A DNA stretch of 64,000 nt from JAVBQG01 sp031549185 (lineage in GTDB: Bacteria; Synergistota; Synergistia; Synergistales; Synergistaceae): positions 19,650-83,649 of the forward strand of contig JAVBQG010000003.1 of the NCBI GenBank assembly GCA_031549185.1. Reading direction: 5' to 3'. A program made the position numbers and the translations under genes. Within the stretch, counting starts at the first letter, position 1, and every line of letters begins with the position of its first letter. Positions 60,732 to 64,000 of the stretch are shown piece by piece. Below the pieces are notes generated by a model. The model worked only from the letters and a program-made list of their open reading frames with translations. It was not told the origin of the DNA and did not search any database.

Positions 60732-61880
60732 ATGGAGATCTATCTGAACAACGCGGCGACGTCGTATCCCAAACCCCTCGCGGTCGCCAGGGCCGTGTCC
60801 GATTTTATGACCGGCGGCGGCGCGAATTTCTCGCGCGGTTCCGCCTCGGATCGTGATTTGAAGACGATGGACATCGTGCTCTCCTGCCGCGAGAAGATTG
60901 CGAGCTTCTTCGGCGTGCGGGATTCGAGCTGCGTGACCTTTACAGCGAACGTGACGGAGGCGCTCAACGTTGCCCTCAAAGGCTATGTGAAACCCGGCAT
61001 GAGGGTGCTCACGTCGTCTATGGAGCACAACTCCGTGATGCGGCCGCTACGCTCGCTCGAAAAAATGGGCGCCACGGTTGAAATACTGCCGTGCGACTCG
61101 AGGGGCTACCTCGCCCCTGACATTCTGAAAGAGGCATTGGGCCGCAAGGCGGATCTCTGCGTCCTGAACCACGCCAGCAACGTCTGCGGTTCGCTGCAGG
61201 GCCTGGGCGCGCTGGCCGACCTCTGTGCGCGGGCGAGCCTGCCCTTGGTCGTAGACGCGGCGCAGACGGCGGGACTGGTCGAGATCGATGCGCGTGCATT
61301 GCGCATCGCGGCACTCTGCTTTACCGGGCACAAGAGCCTTCTGGGCCCGCAGGGGACGGGTGGAATCGTCTGGGACGAGGCCTTCGCCGATCGTTGCGAG
61401 CCGTTCATCGAGGGCGGGACGGGCAGCTTTTCGCACGAGGAGACGCAGCCCGACGCGATGCCGGACAAGTTTGAATCGGGAACGCTCAACCTGCCGGGTA
61501 TCGCCGGTCTTCTGGCTGGAATCGAGTACATCGAGAAAAAAGGGACGCGCGAGATCCTGGAGGTGGAGCGGAAGCTGGATCGTCTGTTGTGGGAAGGGCT
61601 TGCCGAAATCGATGATATTGCCCTCTACGGCGACGTCTCGAAGCCGAGGGTCCCCGTACTCGCGCTGAACCTGCCGAACCTCGACAACGCCACCGCGGCT
61701 CACCTTCTGTCGACGGAGTTCGAGGTGGAGACGCGCCCCGGCCTTCACTGCGCGCCCGGCGCGCACAGGACGCTGGGGACTTTCCCGGGCGGGGCGCTGC
61801 GCCTCTCGCCGGGGCTCTTCAACACGGAAGAGGAGATCGCGCGAACGATCGAAGCCGTTAAAAAAATCGCCTCCCGTTGA
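60732..61880 (+). CDS. Cysteine desulfurase / selenocysteine lyase-like enzyme
   Basis: A 382-residue pyridoxal-phosphate enzyme of aminotransferase class V, group II (SufS/CsdA type). The PLP Lys is K201 in F-T-G-H-K-S-L-L-G-P-Q, and the persulfide Cys is C340 in R-P-G-L-H-C-A-P. It releases S or Se from cysteine or selenocysteine. Pairing with yedF is typical of bacteria with selenium use and suggests selenide supply to SelD. It ends inside the terminator loop at 61861-61896. Confidence 0.9.
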   Translation: MEIYLNNAATSYPKPLAVARAVSDFMTGGGANFSRGSASDRDLKTMDIVLSCREKIASFFGVRDSSCVTFTANVTEALNVALKGYVKPGMRVLTSSMEHNSVMRPLRSLEKMGATVEILPCDSRGYLAPDILKEALGRKADLCVLNHASNVCGSLQGLGALADLCARASLPLVVDAAQTAGLVEIDARALRIAALCFTGHKSLLGPQGTGGIVWDEAFADRCEPFIEGGTGSFSHEETQPDAMPDKFESGTLNLPGIAGLLAGIEYIEKKGTREILEVERKLDRLLWEGLAEIDDIALYGDVSKPRVPVLALNLPNLDNATAAHLLSTEFEVETRPGLHCAPGAHRTLGTFPGGALRLSPGLFNTEEEIARTIEAVKKIASR

Positions 61881-61896
61881 GGAGGCGATTTTTTTT
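61861..61896. terminator. Bidirectional intrinsic terminator
   Basis: AATCGCCTCC (61865-61874) pairs with GGAGGCGATT (61881-61890) around a 6-base loop that holds the stop codon of the upstream gene. A runs flank the left arm and eight T residues follow the right arm, so it can end transcription both from the desulfurase gene and from metI on the other strand. Confidence 0.93.
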
Positions 61897-61911
61897 AAGG
61901 AATACGAGCCG

Positions 61912-62574
61912 TCAGCCCTTTCTGTCGTGCCTCGTCATGGCGGCCAGTCGGTCGCCGACGAACTGGAAGAACTGCACCATCAGGACGAGGATCACCACCG
62001 TGATCAGCATGATGTCGGGCTTGAATCGCTGATAGCCGTAGCGGATCGCGATGTCGCCCAGCCCGCCCCCTCCGATCGCGCCCGCCATCGCCGAGTACCC
62101 GACGAGGTTGATCAACGTCAGCGTCAGCCCCGCGATAATCGCGGGCAGCGCCTCCGGCAGCAGCACTTTATAGATGATCTCCATCGGCCTTGCGCCCATC
62201 GAGAGCGCCGCTTCGATCACGCCCTGGTCGATCTCGCGCAGGGCGGATTCGACCACGCGCGCGACGAAGGGCGTCGCCGCGAGCGAGAGCGGTACGATCG
62301 CCGCGTTCGTCCCGATCGAGGTCCCCACGATCAGGCGCGTCAGCGGGATGATCGCGACCATCAGAATGATGAAGGGGACCGACCTTCCGACGTTGACGAT
62401 CACGGAGAGGGCGGAGTTGATCGGCCTGTTCTCCAGAATATTTCCCCGGTCGGTGACGGAGAGGACGATGCCCATCGGCATCCCCAGGAGAAAAGCGATG
62501 CCCGAGGAAGCGCATATCATGTAGAGGCTTTCGAGAAGCCCATCAAACAGCAGCGTCAGCGTCTCTTGCGACAT
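61912..62574 (-). CDS. metI: D-methionine ABC transporter permease MetI
   Basis: A 220-residue permease with five membrane helices and the ABC inner-membrane motif E-A-A-L-S-M-G-A-R-P near residue 140, which contacts the MetN ATPase. It overlaps metN by 32 bases and ends just before a bidirectional terminator. The substrate-binding protein MetQ is not in the window and may be encoded elsewhere. Confidence 0.93.
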   Translation of the reverse strand: MSQETLTLLFDGLLESLYMICASSGIAFLLGMPMGIVLSVTDRGNILENRPINSALSVIVNVGRSVPFIILMVAIIPLTRLIVGTSIGTNAAIVPLSLAATPFVARVVESALREIDQGVIEAALSMGARPMEIIYKVLLPEALPAIIAGLTLTLINLVGYSAMAGAIGGGGLGDIAIRYGYQRFKPDIMLITVVILVLMVQFFQFVGDRLAAMTRHDRKG

Positions 62575-63613
62575 AACCGATCACCTCCACCCGTAGATTC
62601 AGATCCATGAGATACTCCAGCGCCTCGTCCCGGTCCTCGCCCGAAAGTTGCAGGATCATCGTCCCGTACGGCGTCGTCCTGATATGGTCGATGTGTGCGA
62701 CGAGAATGTTGACCTCGACATCGAATCTGCGCACGAGACTGGCCACGATCGGCTGTGCCGCGACGTTGCCGAAAAAGGAGAGCTGCAGCATCAGATCTTC
62801 GTGGCGGGAAGGCTCCTGAATGAACTTCAAATCGGCGAACGACTCGGGCAGCTCCGTCCGTATGACGTGCGTGAGGAGGTCTTTCGTGATCTCCTTGACC
62901 GGCGTCGTGAAGACCTTGAGCACCGGTCCCTGCTCGACGACCTCACCGTCGTCGAGGACGGCGACCGTGTCGCAGATCTCCTTGATAACGTTCATCTCGT
63001 GTGTGATCAGAATGATCGTAAGGCCGAGTTTTTCGTTGATGTCGCGCAGCAGCTTCAGGACGGATTTCGTCGTCTGGGGGTCGAGTGCGGAGGTCGCCTC
63101 GTCGGAGAGCAGGACATCAGGGCGGCTCGCCAGCGCGCGCGCGATCCCGACGCGCTGTTTCTGTCCTCCCGAGAGCTGCGCGGGATACTGATCCAGTTTG
63201 TCCTCGATGCCAACAAGGGCGGCGAGTTCCTCCACGCGATTCCGAATCTCCTCCTTGGCCCACTTCGCGAGCTCCAAAGGAAAGGCGATATTCCCGAAAG
63301 CCGTCCGGTTGGCGAGCAGGTTGAAGGACTGAAAGACCATGCCGATTTTGCGTCTCGCGAGGCGCAGCTCCTCGTCGGGCAGGGCGGTCATCTCCGTGTC
63401 CCCGATGAAGACATGGCCCGATGTCGGGCGCTCGAGCAGGTTGACGCAACGCACCAACGTGCTCTTGCCGGCACCACTGCGCCCGATGATGCCGAATATG
63501 GAGCCGTCCTCGATATCGAGGGTCACGTCGCGCAGTGCGTGAAAATCTACGTTTGCGTCCTTTTTGCCGTCGCTGACCCTGTAAACTTTGCCGATGTTCT
63601 GCAGGCGTATCAC
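62543..63613 (-). CDS. metN: Methionine ABC transporter ATP-binding protein MetN
   Basis: A 356-residue ATPase with Walker A G-R-S-G-A-G-K-S-T, signature L-S-G-G-Q-K-Q-R and Walker B V-L-L-S-D-E-A-T. The C-terminal NIL domain (about 265-345) is the methionine sensor that inhibits transport when methionine is plentiful. GTG 63613 gives the usual M-I-x-L-x-N-I start and lies 10 bases after GGAGG; ATG 63637 would add eight residues. I looked for a SAM riboswitch in the leader and saw none. Confidence 0.94.
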   Translation of the reverse strand: MIRLQNIGKVYRVSDGKKDANVDFHALRDVTLDIEDGSIFGIIGRSGAGKSTLVRCVNLLERPTSGHVFIGDTEMTALPDEELRLARRKIGMVFQSFNLLANRTAFGNIAFPLELAKWAKEEIRNRVEELAALVGIEDKLDQYPAQLSGGQKQRVGIARALASRPDVLLSDEATSALDPQTTKSVLKLLRDINEKLGLTIILITHEMNVIKEICDTVAVLDDGEVVEQGPVLKVFTTPVKEITKDLLTHVIRTELPESFADLKFIQEPSRHEDLMLQLSFFGNVAAQPIVASLVRRFDVEVNILVAHIDHIRTTPYGTMILQLSGEDRDEALEYLMDLNLRVEVIGYVARDADAAV

Positions 63614-63665
63614 GCTGTAAAATCCTCCATATAACATAGTAAAGGGTAGAAACAGAAGCCCTGTT

Positions 63666-63693
63666 AGTATAGGTTGCCACCGAAGCTTGTCAA
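63666..63693 (-). promoter_or_regulatory. Promoter of metNI
   Basis: On the minus strand a perfect TTGACA (63693-63688) is separated by 16 bases from TATACT (63671-63666). The transcript would start about 45 bases before the metN GTG, too short for a riboswitch. Confidence 0.8.
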
Positions 63694-63797
63694 GTATGCG
63701 CCCCGTTTAAGCAAATCGACGAATTCCGGTCATCGAACGCGAAAAGGACGTTTGGGCAAGAAATCAAAATTTCGCGGTGGAAATCTAAAAATACTGC

Positions 63798-63826
63798 TTG
63801 ACGGATAGGCAAGAGGCGTGTATGAT
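63798..63826 (+). promoter_or_regulatory. Ribosomal RNA operon promoter
   Basis: TTGACG (63798-63803) and TATGAT (63821-63826) are 17 bases apart, preceded by an A/T-rich tract (63765-63795) that could act as an UP element. The 16S gene begins about 125 bases downstream, and no protein gene intervenes. Confidence 0.75.
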
Positions 63827-63955
63827 TCCCTTCGTTGTCGCGCCGCAGAGCGCACAACGCGCACCATGACAGCTGAATACATAACAGCGGAGACGGAGGA
63901 GCGGCAAGTCGCTTCGGAGTTTCTGGATTTTAATGCCAGTAGCAACAACAAGAAA

Positions 63956-64000
<45 letters not shown>

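Noticed and set aside
63614..63700. SAM riboswitch before metN
   Set aside because: The leader from the predicted start is only about 45 bases and has no S-box motifs.

Overview
The window looks like the chromosome of an anaerobic, GC-rich, probably diderm bacterium. My best guess is Synergistota; a deep diderm Firmicutes relative is the alternative. The reasons are a mix of Firmicutes-like gene orders (efp - CD1247-type protein - Asp23 - nusB; fapR-plsX-fab-acpP-fabF-rnc; ackA-yceD-rpmF), FabK as enoyl reductase, an S55 (SpoIVB-type) peptidase without sporulation genes, and type IV pilus genes of the PilY1 kind, which normally imply an outer membrane. GTG and TTG starts are common. The 16S rRNA gene begins at the right edge, so its sequence would settle the placement.

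Layout. 1-6.9 kb: the end of a type IV pilus minor-pilin/PilY1 operon, closed by a strong terminator. 7-14.7 kb: housekeeping genes (trmB, MFS exporter, rsmD-coaD, tmcAL, ackA-yceD-rpmF, an ArsR regulator with dgkA). 14.7-22 kb: a gene remnant, an S55 peptidase co-transcribed with prfB (programmed frameshift), selD with an in-frame UGA (selenocysteine), pepT, and an AbiEii-type nucleotidyltransferase with its small partner. 21.8-30.3 kb: the fatty-acid/phospholipid operon under FapR, then rnc and a TroA-like lipid/secreted protein. 30.5-35.7 kb: efp, zinc-ribbon and Asp23 proteins, nusB, xseA and an HD-GYP protein with a changed HD motif. 36-41.7 kb: a membrane-anchored substrate-binding sensor, a DHH phosphoesterase, Ppx/GppA, a macro-domain-like protein and an unknown protein.

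41.8-58.0 kb is the most remarkable part: one long same-strand run of about 16 genes behind a near-consensus promoter. It encodes archaeal-type one-carbon chemistry on tetrahydromethanopterin (H4MPT) and methanofuran: formylmethanofuran dehydrogenase subunits FwdD, FwdB, FwdA and FwdC, formyltransferase (Ftr), cyclohydrolase (Mch) and methylene-H4MPT dehydrogenase (MtdB). Cofactor synthesis genes are interleaved (GTP cyclohydrolase MptA/FolE2, DHPS-like protein, beta-RFAP synthase, flavoprotein, DUF447, CitG-like protein, two ATP-grasp ligases). It is headed by a DUF2193-like protein. FwdB keeps the iron-sulfur and metal-ligand cysteines that the hydrolytic Fhc enzyme of aerobic methylotrophs lacks, and FwdD is present, so the enzyme looks redox-active: it should interconvert CO2 and formyl-methanofuran and connect through Ftr, Mch and MtdB to methylene-H4MPT and NAD(P)H. 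Genes for formaldehyde activation (Fae), methylene reduction (Mer) and the ferredoxin-like Fwd subunits are not in the window.

58-64 kb: an AT-rich orphan membrane gene, a MATE exporter, a selenium/sulfur pair (yedF and a cysteine desulfurase) that fits with selD, the metNI methionine transporter, and the promoter and first bases of a 16S rRNA gene.
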